Assembly: GCA_030603465.1 (NCBI GenBank) | Contig: JAUVXT010000040.1 | Span: 1 to 13,134, forward strand | Direction of reading: 5' to 3' | Origin: Deltaproteobacteria bacterium | Lineage (GTDB): Bacteria; Desulfobacterota; Syntrophia; Syntrophales; UBA2210 | Length of the DNA stretch: 13,134 nt | Part shown: piece after piece, positions 1 to 5,924 of the stretch | Layout of the letters: each line of letters starts with the position of its first letter | Numbering within the stretch: the first letter of the stretch is position 1 | Made by a program: the position numbers and the translations under genes | The notes under the pieces: model-generated | What the model saw: only the letters and a program-made list of their open reading frames with translations | Told to the model about the DNA's origin: nothing | The model's database searches: none

Positions 1-30
1 CGGGCCACCTGGGAACAACGAGCGAGACTT

Positions 31-930
31 TCATGGTTCCACCTTCCCTGCGATGCGATCGGGGGAATACCATTGATCGGGATAGAGCCGGACATATTTT
101 TCAAATACCCGGGCCGTGAGCGCCATATTCTTACCCATGTCTTCCTCTATTGTGCCTCCGGAAGAAAGGGGAAGCGGTTCTTCGAGAACGCCGAAATATT
201 TTCCCGTTCGTTCCCTTATGACAAAGGCGGGGATGAGCGCCGCCCCCGACTTCATTGCCATGAGAACGGGTCCCACGGGGAAGGTGACCCTTTTACCGAA
301 AAAGTCGACCTCTCTGCCGCGGCCCGAGAGGTCTCTGTCACCGTTCATGGCGACGATCTCGTTGTTTCTGAGATGACGCAATATTTCTATCCCCGAAAAA
401 TGAGAGTTTGTGTCCATACTGATTACCTTGATCCCCTTGTCCCGCCGGAGCTGGCTGACGAGGGCGTTTGTCATTGCCGTGTTGTGGGCCATCGCAACGA
501 TGATGAGGGGATAGCCTCGCATCCGAAGCATGCTCCCGCCGATTTCCCAGTTTCCCACATGGGCGGAAAGAAAGATTACTCCCTTCCCTCGGGCCAGGGC
601 CCTTTTGAGAATCTCCTCGCCCCTGATGTCTGAAAACAATTTTTTCACCCTCCGGGGTGAAAGCTGGGGCGTCAAAAAGAAATCCACCATGTACTGGCCG
701 TAATTGAGGAAGACAGAGCGCACCATTTTTCTGACAGCAGAACTGTGGGCAGGTTTTTTGAGTGCAACTGACAGATTGCCCGCCAGTCCCTCTCTATCGG
801 CACGGGAAAAGCAGTAGATGATGAGTGCCACGAGTCTGCCCAACTGATAGCAGAATCTTGTGGGGACATAGCGCACGACGAAAAATGTGGCATAATAGGA
901 AAGGGGGCTGTCAAGTATGTGGGCTCTCAT
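31..930 (-). CDS. LpxL/HtrB-family lysophospholipid (lipid A-type) acyltransferase
   Basis: Predicted membrane-associated acyltransferase of 299 residues, a usual length for the LpxL/HtrB/LpxM family, which adds secondary acyl chains to lipid A precursors on the inner face of the inner membrane. The catalytic H-x4-E motif is visible as HVGNWE (His124, Glu129). A GDRD segment near residue 197 fits the family's second conserved block, and a YPDQWY motif near the C-terminus matches the usual PEQW-like ending. Residues 12-40 are hydrophobic and probably form the membrane anchor. The ATG at 928-930 gives a full-length protein, although the ribosome binding site is weak. It starts 19 bases after the stop of the plsC-type gene, so the two are probably cotranscribed and translationally close. 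Family assignment is firm; the acceptor (lipid A or another glycolipid) cannot be read from the sequence. Confidence 0.85.
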   Translation of the reverse strand: MRAHILDSPLSYYATFFVVRYVPTRFCYQLGRLVALIIYCFSRADREGLAGNLSVALKKPAHSSAVRKMVRSVFLNYGQYMVDFFLTPQLSPRRVKKLFSDIRGEEILKRALARGKGVIFLSAHVGNWEIGGSMLRMRGYPLIIVAMAHNTAMTNALVSQLRRDKGIKVISMDTNSHFSGIEILRHLRNNEIVAMNGDRDLSGRGREVDFFGKRVTFPVGPVLMAMKSGAALIPAFVIRERTGKYFGVLEEPLPLSSGGTIEEDMGKNMALTARVFEKYVRLYPDQWYSPDRIAGKVEP

Positions 931-949
931 AAGTATCTCACATCACCGG

Positions 950-1699
950 TCACAGGAGGGAACCATAGTCGAGATCGAGATTCTTCTCGATGGCGGATTT
1001 CACATCATTCATCAGTTTCTCCTGGTCTTCTTCGCCGTATTTACCGGGGTCTATGGGATCGCCCACGATGATCTCCATCTTCCCCGGCATGAGGGCCATA
1101 GTCCCCTTGGGAAGGGCAAAGCGCCCGCCATTAACAGTGACCGGCAAAATAGAAACACCCGCTTTTATAGCGAGAAAAGCGCCACCCTTCTTGAATCGCA
1201 GGAGGCGTCCATCTCTGCTCCTCGTCCCTTCAGGGAATATGATTACCGAAGTCCCCCCTTTGATCCTTTCGGCGGCTACATCAAGGCCTCTATAGGTGTT
1301 CTCATGATTGCCCCTGTCGATATAGATATGCCCCATCCGTTCCAGTGCGTACCCGAAGACGGGAATTTTCCGCAATTCTATCTTGACGATCCACCTGATC
1401 TGGAGGGGAATCCTGCCGATCAGCGCCCATACATCGAAGAGGCTCTGATGGTTCGACATGACTATATAGGGTTCCCCTCGCTCTATCTTCTCCCTGCCCT
1501 TTACTGTAAGTCTGGTCCCGGTAAGGTGCAAATTGAAGAGAGACCAGAACTTCCCGATATAGTGAACCAGGGTCCCCTTCCCGTCTATCAACGAAAGGAC
1601 AATGACTGCCATTCCCAGTATAAGGGTATTCAGTATAAGAAAAACCAGGAAAAAAGGTCGGGTCAAGGGGTAGATAATCCAATAGAAGAAGGCTTTCAA
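950..1699 (-). CDS. plsC: 1-acyl-sn-glycerol-3-phosphate acyltransferase (PlsC family)
   Basis: A 249-residue acyltransferase expected to convert lysophosphatidic acid to phosphatidic acid at the inner membrane, the second acylation step of phospholipid synthesis. Visible motifs are the catalytic NHQSLFD block (His84, Asp89, the H-x4-D motif) and FPEGTRS at residues 155-161, the substrate-binding block. Residues 16-38 form one strong hydrophobic membrane segment. The start is a TTG at 1697-1699: an in-frame TGA lies only five codons upstream, no ATG or GTG falls between, and an AGGGGA ribosome binding site sits at proper spacing. It is the first gene of a minus-strand pair with the LpxL-type acyltransferase, which makes an envelope-lipid operon. 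Some PlsC homologues acylate other lysolipids, so the exact acceptor is inferred. Confidence 0.88.
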   Translation of the reverse strand: MKAFFYWIIYPLTRPFFLVFLILNTLILGMAVIVLSLIDGKGTLVHYIGKFWSLFNLHLTGTRLTVKGREKIERGEPYIVMSNHQSLFDVWALIGRIPLQIRWIVKIELRKIPVFGYALERMGHIYIDRGNHENTYRGLDVAAERIKGGTSVIIFPEGTRSRDGRLLRFKKGGAFLAIKAGVSILPVTVNGGRFALPKGTMALMPGKMEIIVGDPIDPGKYGEEDQEKLMNDVKSAIEKNLDLDYGSLL

Positions 1700-1710
1700 T
1701 TTTTTCCCCT
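1700..1710 (-). promoter_or_regulatory. Ribosome binding site supporting the TTG start of plsC
   Basis: On the minus strand, AGGGG followed by six A residues lies directly before the TTG codon at 1697-1699. Because a stop codon (TGA, 1712-1714) is in frame just upstream, this site decides the start. Confidence 0.6.
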
Positions 1711-1755
1711 TTCAATTATATGTTCCATTGTAACAGATCTATTCCTTCAGGTACT

Positions 1756-1766
1756 CGCAAAAAGTC
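1756..1766 (+). repeat. Short repeat CGCAAAAAGTC, copy 1
   Basis: The 11-mer CGCAAAAAGTC occurs here and again at 10267-10277, both times in intergenic DNA and shortly upstream of one of the two copies of the duplicated sigma70 promoter. It may be a fragment of a dispersed intergenic repeat. With only two copies in view, this is a weak call. Confidence 0.35.
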
Positions 1767-1897
1767 AGTTTTTCTCGTTTGATGACCATTTTGGGGATGA
1801 TTTCGCAGCTTTTTAGCGGGAATATCCCGTTTCGATATATTAATCTACTATAGCAGAAATAAAAATGTCAAATCTACTTGGAAGGTATATTGCGGCC

Positions 1898-1966
1898 TTA
1901 TTTATTTCATTGACACACAGGGCCGTTTTTCTTATACTCCCTTCACGAAAAAGGAAGTTCTTATCA
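1898..1966 (+). repeat. Duplicated promoter/leader cassette, copy 1 (upstream of the histidine kinase)
   Basis: About 65-69 bases here match 10440-10508 with only about five single-base differences and no gaps. The match starts just upstream of the -35 box and ends just after the shared CTTATCAA. All differences would change amino acids if the segment were read as protein in the conserved frame, which argues that it is conserved as a regulatory element and not as coding sequence. The flanks on both sides are unrelated between the two copies. Confidence 0.8.
1910..1938 (+). promoter_or_regulatory. Sigma70 promoter of the two-component system genes
   Basis: A perfect -35 box TTGACA (1910-1915) is followed by a 17-base spacer and a TATACT -10 box (1933-1938). 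The transcription start is predicted near 1945, leaving a leader of about 22 bases that contains the ribosome binding site AAGGAAG (1951-1957), nine bases before the ATG at 1967. The promoter lies inside the longest open frame of the kinase and so sets the true start downstream. It is duplicated at 10452-10480. Confidence 0.85.
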
Positions 1967-3106
1967 ATGATAAACAACCAATTATCACAATCCACCGAAG
2001 TAGCGTTACGTGAGCGAGTCAAAGAGTTAACGTGTCTTTACGGGATTTCTCAGATAGCCGGGCAGCTTGGTATATCCTTAGAGGAAATTCTTCAACGAAT
2101 AGTCGAACTCATCCCACCCGCATGGCAATATCCCGGGATCGCTTTCGCGAGAATAATCCTGGATGGAACTTCCTACACGACCCACGGCTTCCGTGATTGC
2201 CGACAAAAACAGACGGCTGAGATAATTGTAGATGATGTGCCAAGAGGCGCTGTTGAACTGGTTTATGTAGAGGAGAAAACCCCTCTTGATGAGGGTCCAT
2301 TCCTCAAGGAAGAACGTAAGCTGATTGATGCAGTGGCCGGTCAGGTGGCGCTTATTGTCGAACGCAAGCAGGCAGAGAAGGACAGAACAAAGCTCCACGA
2401 TCAACTGAGACATGCCGACCGGCTGGCTACCATCGGGATGCTTGCGGCAGGTGTAGCCCATGAGCTCAATGAACCTCTGGGAAATATTCTTGGATTTGCA
2501 CAATTGGCGCAGAAGTGCCCCGGGATTCCGGCTCCAGCCGGGCAGGACATTAAAAAAATCGAAACCGCCTCTTTGCACGCACGGAAGATTATCCGTAAGC
2601 TCCTGGTTTTTGCTCGACAGTCGCCACCCCAGAAGACAAAGGTCAACCTCAATCAGGTGGTGGAAGACAGCCTTTATTTCTTCGACTTTCGATGCGGCAA
2701 GGAAGATATCGAACTTGTTCGCCTGCTTTCCCCGGACCTGCCGGAAATCACAGCTGATCCGATGCAATTGAGCCAGGTCCTGGCCAATTTGATGACCAAT
2801 GCCTTGCAGTCAATATCGGAAACAGGCAAGATCACTGTTCAGACACAATTTCACGACCGCAACGTTTATCTGATCGTGGAAGATACTGGAACCGGCATGA
2901 GCGCGGATGTCCTCGATAAAATATTCATTCCATTCTTCACGACAAAGGACCTTGGCAAGGGAACGGGTTTAGGTCTGCCTGTAGTATATGGGATTGTTAC
3001 CTCCAATGGCGGTTCGATTAATGTTAAGAGCAAACCAGGCTGCGGCAGTCGGTTCGAAATTCAATTGCCGGCGCCAGGGCCGGAAGACACGGAGGAAAGC
3101 GCTTAA
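1967..3106 (+). CDS. Soluble sensor histidine kinase (GAF-like sensor, HisKA, HATPase)
   Basis: Histidine kinase of 379 residues with no transmembrane segment, so it probably senses a cytoplasmic signal. Residues 1 to about 135 form a GAF-like sensory region, followed by a short coiled coil. The dimerisation/phosphoacceptor block contains GVAHELNEP with His165. The ATPase domain shows the N box (NLMTN, Asn274 and Asn278), the G1 box DTGTGM (Asp306) and the G2 box GKGTGLGLP. ATG 1967 was chosen because a longer frame from 1865 reads straight through a consensus promoter, whereas 1967 has AAGGAAG nine bases upstream. The response regulator starts one base after this stop codon, so the pair should be cotranscribed. 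Its overall form is that of the NtrB class that phosphorylates NtrC-type activators. The signal is unknown; a redox or metabolite ligand is plausible from the neighbours. Confidence 0.9.
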   Translation: MINNQLSQSTEVALRERVKELTCLYGISQIAGQLGISLEEILQRIVELIPPAWQYPGIAFARIILDGTSYTTHGFRDCRQKQTAEIIVDDVPRGAVELVYVEEKTPLDEGPFLKEERKLIDAVAGQVALIVERKQAEKDRTKLHDQLRHADRLATIGMLAAGVAHELNEPLGNILGFAQLAQKCPGIPAPAGQDIKKIETASLHARKIIRKLLVFARQSPPQKTKVNLNQVVEDSLYFFDFRCGKEDIELVRLLSPDLPEITADPMQLSQVLANLMTNALQSISETGKITVQTQFHDRNVYLIVEDTGTGMSADVLDKIFIPFFTTKDLGKGTGLGLPVVYGIVTSNGGSINVKSKPGCGSRFEIQLPAPGPEDTEESA

Positions 3107-3107
3107 T

Positions 3108-4460
3108 ATGACGTCTTCTCCCAGGAAAGAACGCATTTTGATAGTGGATGATTCTGTAAACACGCTGGAGGTCTTACAGCGAAATCTGACAGCTGTCGGC
3201 TATCAGGTTTTCGCGGCGCCCGGTGTCTCCGAAGCGATCGCGACTCTTGGGGCAACACATATGGATCTGGTCATTACCGACCTCAAAATGCCCACGGTTG
3301 GCGGTCTCGACCTGGTGCTGCATATCAGAGAAAACTTTAAAGACACTGAAGTAATGATGATTACCGGCTATCCGTCAATTGAAGGAGCGGTCGAGGCGGT
3401 CAAGGCTGGCGCTGAAGAGTTTTTACCCAAACCCTTTACCGACATTGAGCTCCTGTCTGCTGTCCAGCGTGTGCTTGATAAAGGAAGGCTGCGCAGGCTT
3501 GGGAATAGCGTTCCGAAACTGGCGATCCCTGTGCATAAAGGCCTCGTCGGTACATCGAAGGCGATGCATGAAATTTCTATAGCCATAAGCAAGGCCTCGT
3601 CCTCCTTGGCTACGGTTCTTGTTACAGGGGAAAGCGGTACAGGCAAGGAGCTTGTAGCAAGGGCTATTCACTATGGCGGCACACGATCCTCTTCGCCTTT
3701 TGTGCCGGTCAACTGCGGGGGTATTCCTGAAGGCCTGCTTGAAAGCGAATTGTTCGGGCATGTAAAAGGGGCCTTTACCGGGGCAACCGAATCGAGAGCA
3801 GGTTTCTTTCATACTGCCGACGGAGGTACGATCTTTCTCGATGAAATCAGCGAAATGAGTCTGTCGATGCAGGTAAAGCTTCTTCGCGTACTTCAGGACA
3901 AACAAATTTGCATGGTCGGTTCCGACCGAACACGGAAAGTGGATGTAAGGATTCTGGCCGCAACAAACAAAGATTTGCCTGGTTTAGTGAAAAAGGGACT
4001 TTTTCGGGAGGATCTGTTTTACCGCCTCAATGTTATTACCATATCTATTCCACCGCTGAGAGATAGAGCCGATGATATCATATTGTTAGCACATCATTTT
4101 GCGACCGGGTTTGCAGCCGAATTGGGCAGGCCGCCACTTCATTTTTCTGATAAGGCCCTGCAAAGTCTTCAAAACTATAATTGGCCGGGAAACATAAGAG
4201 AATTAGAGAATGTGATCCAGCGCCTTATTGTGATGACCGAGGACGATCTGATAGACGTTCCCGATTTACCTTCTCTCATGCGTTTCTCAGCCCTTCGGAA
4301 AACGGGATTCACCCGAACCCTCGCCGAAGTGGAAAGTGAATACATTAAAAATGTTCTGGCAAGTGTGGACGGTAACAAAACCCGGGCCGCAGAAATCCTC
4401 GGCATCGACCGCAAGACCCTGCGTGAAAAGTTCAAAAAGGTCGATCAGCCTTCGTCCTAA
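3108..4460 (+). CDS. NtrC-family sigma54-dependent response regulator
   Basis: A 450-residue response regulator. The receiver domain (residues 8-125) has the acidic pair Asp14/Asp15, phosphoacceptor Asp58, Thr86 and Lys108. The AAA+ sigma54-activation domain (about 145-385) has Walker A GESGTGKE (174-181), the sigma54-contacting GAFTGA loop (221-226) and Walker B GTIFLDE (240-246), all intact. The C-terminus carries a Fis-type helix-turn-helix (NKTRAAEILGIDRKTL). The start at 3108 follows GGAGGA and lies one base beyond the kinase stop codon; longer in-frame starts lie inside the kinase gene. Phosphorylated by the upstream kinase, it should bind enhancer sites and drive a sigma54 promoter. 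The nearest such promoter is at 4683-4698, directly upstream of the redox operon, which makes that operon its most likely target. Confidence 0.93.
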   Translation: MTSSPRKERILIVDDSVNTLEVLQRNLTAVGYQVFAAPGVSEAIATLGATHMDLVITDLKMPTVGGLDLVLHIRENFKDTEVMMITGYPSIEGAVEAVKAGAEEFLPKPFTDIELLSAVQRVLDKGRLRRLGNSVPKLAIPVHKGLVGTSKAMHEISIAISKASSSLATVLVTGESGTGKELVARAIHYGGTRSSSPFVPVNCGGIPEGLLESELFGHVKGAFTGATESRAGFFHTADGGTIFLDEISEMSLSMQVKLLRVLQDKQICMVGSDRTRKVDVRILAATNKDLPGLVKKGLFREDLFYRLNVITISIPPLRDRADDIILLAHHFATGFAAELGRPPLHFSDKALQSLQNYNWPGNIRELENVIQRLIVMTEDDLIDVPDLPSLMRFSALRKTGFTRTLAEVESEYIKNVLASVDGNKTRAAEILGIDRKTLREKFKKVDQPSS

Positions 4461-4474
4461 AATCTTGCCTCTCG

Positions 4475-4499
4475 CCGCCGGGGAAGTTCTCTCCGGTGG
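4475..4499 (+). terminator. Hairpin after the response regulator gene, possible weak terminator
   Basis: Ten-base arms CCGCCGGGGA and TCTCCGGTGG flank a five-base loop. Eight pairs are Watson-Crick and two are G-U wobbles, so the structure is better in RNA than as a DNA dyad. It begins 15 bases after the stop codon. There is no U-tract behind it, so intrinsic termination would be weak; it may instead stabilise the mRNA end. Confidence 0.45.
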
Positions 4500-4527
4500 T
4501 TCAAATCTCCCCGCTTGTGTGCTGCCT

Positions 4528-4542
4528 GTCATCGGGCATGAC
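4528..4542 (+). promoter_or_regulatory. Candidate enhancer (upstream activator) dyad
   Basis: GTCAT-CGGGC-ATGAC is a perfect five-base inverted repeat centred about 175 bases upstream of the predicted sigma54 transcription start. That is a normal distance for an NtrC-type upstream activating sequence. An AT-rich stretch (4566-4610) between the two could serve for looping. Assignment to the neighbouring regulator rests on position only. Confidence 0.35.
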
Positions 4543-4682
4543 TGCGCGATGAACACCCCTGTCAATTGAAAAAGATTATTTAGCCAAATTTATCAATTCT
4601 ATTCACTTCAGGGATGATATTCTCTTGTTGATCCCCTTTCAAACCAGGCGTCAGCGGCGGTGCGTTTCTGTTGTTCAACAGG

Positions 4683-4698
4683 TGGTATGATTTTTGCT
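4683..4698 (+). promoter_or_regulatory. Sigma54 (RpoN) -24/-12 promoter of the redox operon
   Basis: TGGTATG-N4-TTGCT matches the sigma54 consensus TGGCAYR-N4-TTGCW except for one base in the -24 element. The invariant GG (4684-4685) and GC (4696-4697) are exactly ten bases apart. The transcription start is predicted near 4709, about 33 bases before the first gene (ATG 4742), which has AAAGGAG as its ribosome binding site. The divergent-free spacing and the sigma54-type activator encoded just upstream support a functional promoter. A CTGTTG-N2-CAACAG dyad (4668-4681) abuts the -24 box. Confidence 0.8.
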
Positions 4699-4741
4699 CA
4701 ACCGTCAGATGTTCACGAAACGTAAAGTAAAGGAGCTGACC

Positions 4742-5029
4742 ATGTCAGAAAATATAAGACCCCTTGGACTTTGTATGACCTGTAAGAATGCCTCAGCCTG
4801 CATGTTTAAACAGTATCCCGACAAACCTGTCTTGTGTTGCGAAGAGTTTGAAATCGACAGCGCCCCTTCGGTAGAGACCGCCGAACAAGCCACTTCAGTT
4901 ACTTATTCATTCGATGCTGAAAAAGAATCATTAAAATCTATGGGACTTTGCTGCAACTGCGAAAATCTGAAGACCTGTGGTTTCCCAAAACCTGAAGGCG
5001 GCGTCTGGCATTGCGAGGAGTACCAATAA
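4742..5029 (+). CDS. Small Cys-rich protein with two tandem four-cysteine modules
   Basis: A 95-residue cytosolic protein that I cannot assign to a named family. It consists of two copies of the module G-L-C-x2-C-x5-C-x11/12-C-E-E-[FY]: Cys11, 14, 20 and 33 in the first, and Cys70, 73, 79 and 91 in the second, joined by a linker of about 30 residues without cysteine. Extra cysteines sit next to module ligands at 32 and 71. Each module could hold one zinc ion or an iron site. It is the first gene behind the sigma54 promoter and ends one base before the next gene, so it should be made with the redox complex. A role as a small electron carrier, assembly factor or subunit is inferred. ATG 4742 follows AAAGGAG; the longer frame from TTG 4694 starts inside the promoter -12 box and is rejected. 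Confidence 0.85.
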   Translation: MSENIRPLGLCMTCKNASACMFKQYPDKPVLCCEEFEIDSAPSVETAEQATSVTYSFDAEKESLKSMGLCCNCENLKTCGFPKPEGGVWHCEEYQ

Positions 5030-5030
5030 A

Positions 5031-5921
5031 ATGAAACAAGACACGGCTATCCTGAACAGAGACAATCTCTATGCGGAAGAAGAAATAGATTCGAAAGATA
5101 TTTTAAGAATCCTGGAAAAATACGCCCGGAGCAGGGGCGGACTTGTCGCTATCCTTGAAGAGATCCAGAGCAAATACGGTTATCTTCCCGAAACGGCGCT
5201 TAGAACAGTGAGCGAAAGAACCGGCCGTTCCCTGGTTGATATATATGGTGTCGCAGCATTTTACAGGTTTTTTAGCTTGAAGCCTAAGGGGAAACATCTC
5301 GCCTGTGTGTGCCTCGGCACTGCCTGCCACGTTCGGGGGGCACAAGAGGTTGTAGAAGAATTTGAACAGCAACTCGGCATTACAGCAGGCCAGACAACCG
5401 AAGACAGGGAATTTACACTGGAAACGGTAAATTGCCTGGGCGCCTGTGCTCTCGGGCCGGTGGTTGTTATTGATGGCCATTACTTTTCAAAAGTAGAAAG
5501 ATCGAAAGTAAAACAGCTGTTAGATCAAGGACGAAAAGGACTTGACAAGCTTGACATAGAGAAAGACGAGCGGATATTCCCTGTCGACGTGAGATGTCCT
5601 CATTGCAACCAGAGTTTCAAGGATGAGACTTTTATCATCGACGGCTATCCCTCACTCAAGGCAAACGTTGCCATGGATCACAAGCAGGGTTGGATAAGAA
5701 TGTCGAGTCTGTATGGCAGTTATAATGTTTGCACCGAGCATGAAATCCCCGAAGATATGATTGTTAGTTTTATCTGTCCGCATTGTGATTCGGAAATTCC
5801 AGGCACGTCTACCTGCTCGGAATGCGAGGCGCCGATGATGCCGATGCCCGTTGATGGCGGCGGTAGAATTAAAATTTGCACACGACGGGGATGTAAAAAC
5901 CGTATGTTGGATCTGGTTTAG
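5031..5921 (+). CDS. NuoE/HydC-like [2Fe-2S] subunit with C-terminal zinc-ribbon extension
   Basis: A 296-residue protein. Residues 20-165 are a NuoE-type (24 kDa subunit) domain: a helical bundle followed by a thioredoxin-like [2Fe-2S] domain with Cys94, Cys99, Cys135 and Cys139 (C-x4-C and C-x3-C). In complex I and in bifurcating hydrogenases (HydC) this subunit passes electrons from the FMN subunit. The C-terminal 110 residues are unusual: they carry CxxC pairs at 189/192, 249/252 and 262/265, plus Cys234, Cys283 and Cys288, which suggests two zinc ribbons or additional metal sites. Typical NuoE and HydC end soon after the cluster domain, at roughly 160-180 residues. The start has GAGGAG about 11 bases upstream. 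The next gene begins three bases after the stop codon. Family is firm; the function of the tail is unknown. Confidence 0.9.
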   Translation: MKQDTAILNRDNLYAEEEIDSKDILRILEKYARSRGGLVAILEEIQSKYGYLPETALRTVSERTGRSLVDIYGVAAFYRFFSLKPKGKHLACVCLGTACHVRGAQEVVEEFEQQLGITAGQTTEDREFTLETVNCLGACALGPVVVIDGHYFSKVERSKVKQLLDQGRKGLDKLDIEKDERIFPVDVRCPHCNQSFKDETFIIDGYPSLKANVAMDHKQGWIRMSSLYGSYNVCTEHEIPEDMIVSFICPHCDSEIPGTSTCSECEAPMMPMPVDGGGRIKICTRRGCKNRMLDLV

Positions 5922-5924
5922 ATT

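Noticed and set aside
1727..1754. Minus-strand TACAAT as -10 box of a plsC promoter
   Set aside because: No acceptable -35 box at 16-18 bases upstream, so the promoter of the acyltransferase pair is left unassigned.
1817..1829. Palindrome CGGGA-ATA-TCCCG in the divergent region
   Set aside because: It is short, has no U-tract and no promoter alignment, and only one copy is seen; not enough to call an operator or terminator.
1865..1966. N-terminal extension of the histidine kinase with a hydrophobic, anchor-like stretch
   Set aside because: The segment overlaps a consensus sigma70 promoter that is duplicated elsewhere in noncoding DNA, and the real start at 1967 has a good ribosome binding site. 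The apparent hydrophobic helix is an artefact of reading the promoter.
4593..4605. IHF-like site between the candidate enhancer and the sigma54 promoter
   Set aside because: TATCAATTCTATT misses two defined positions of the IHF consensus; the region is AT-rich and may bend, but a specific site is not supported.
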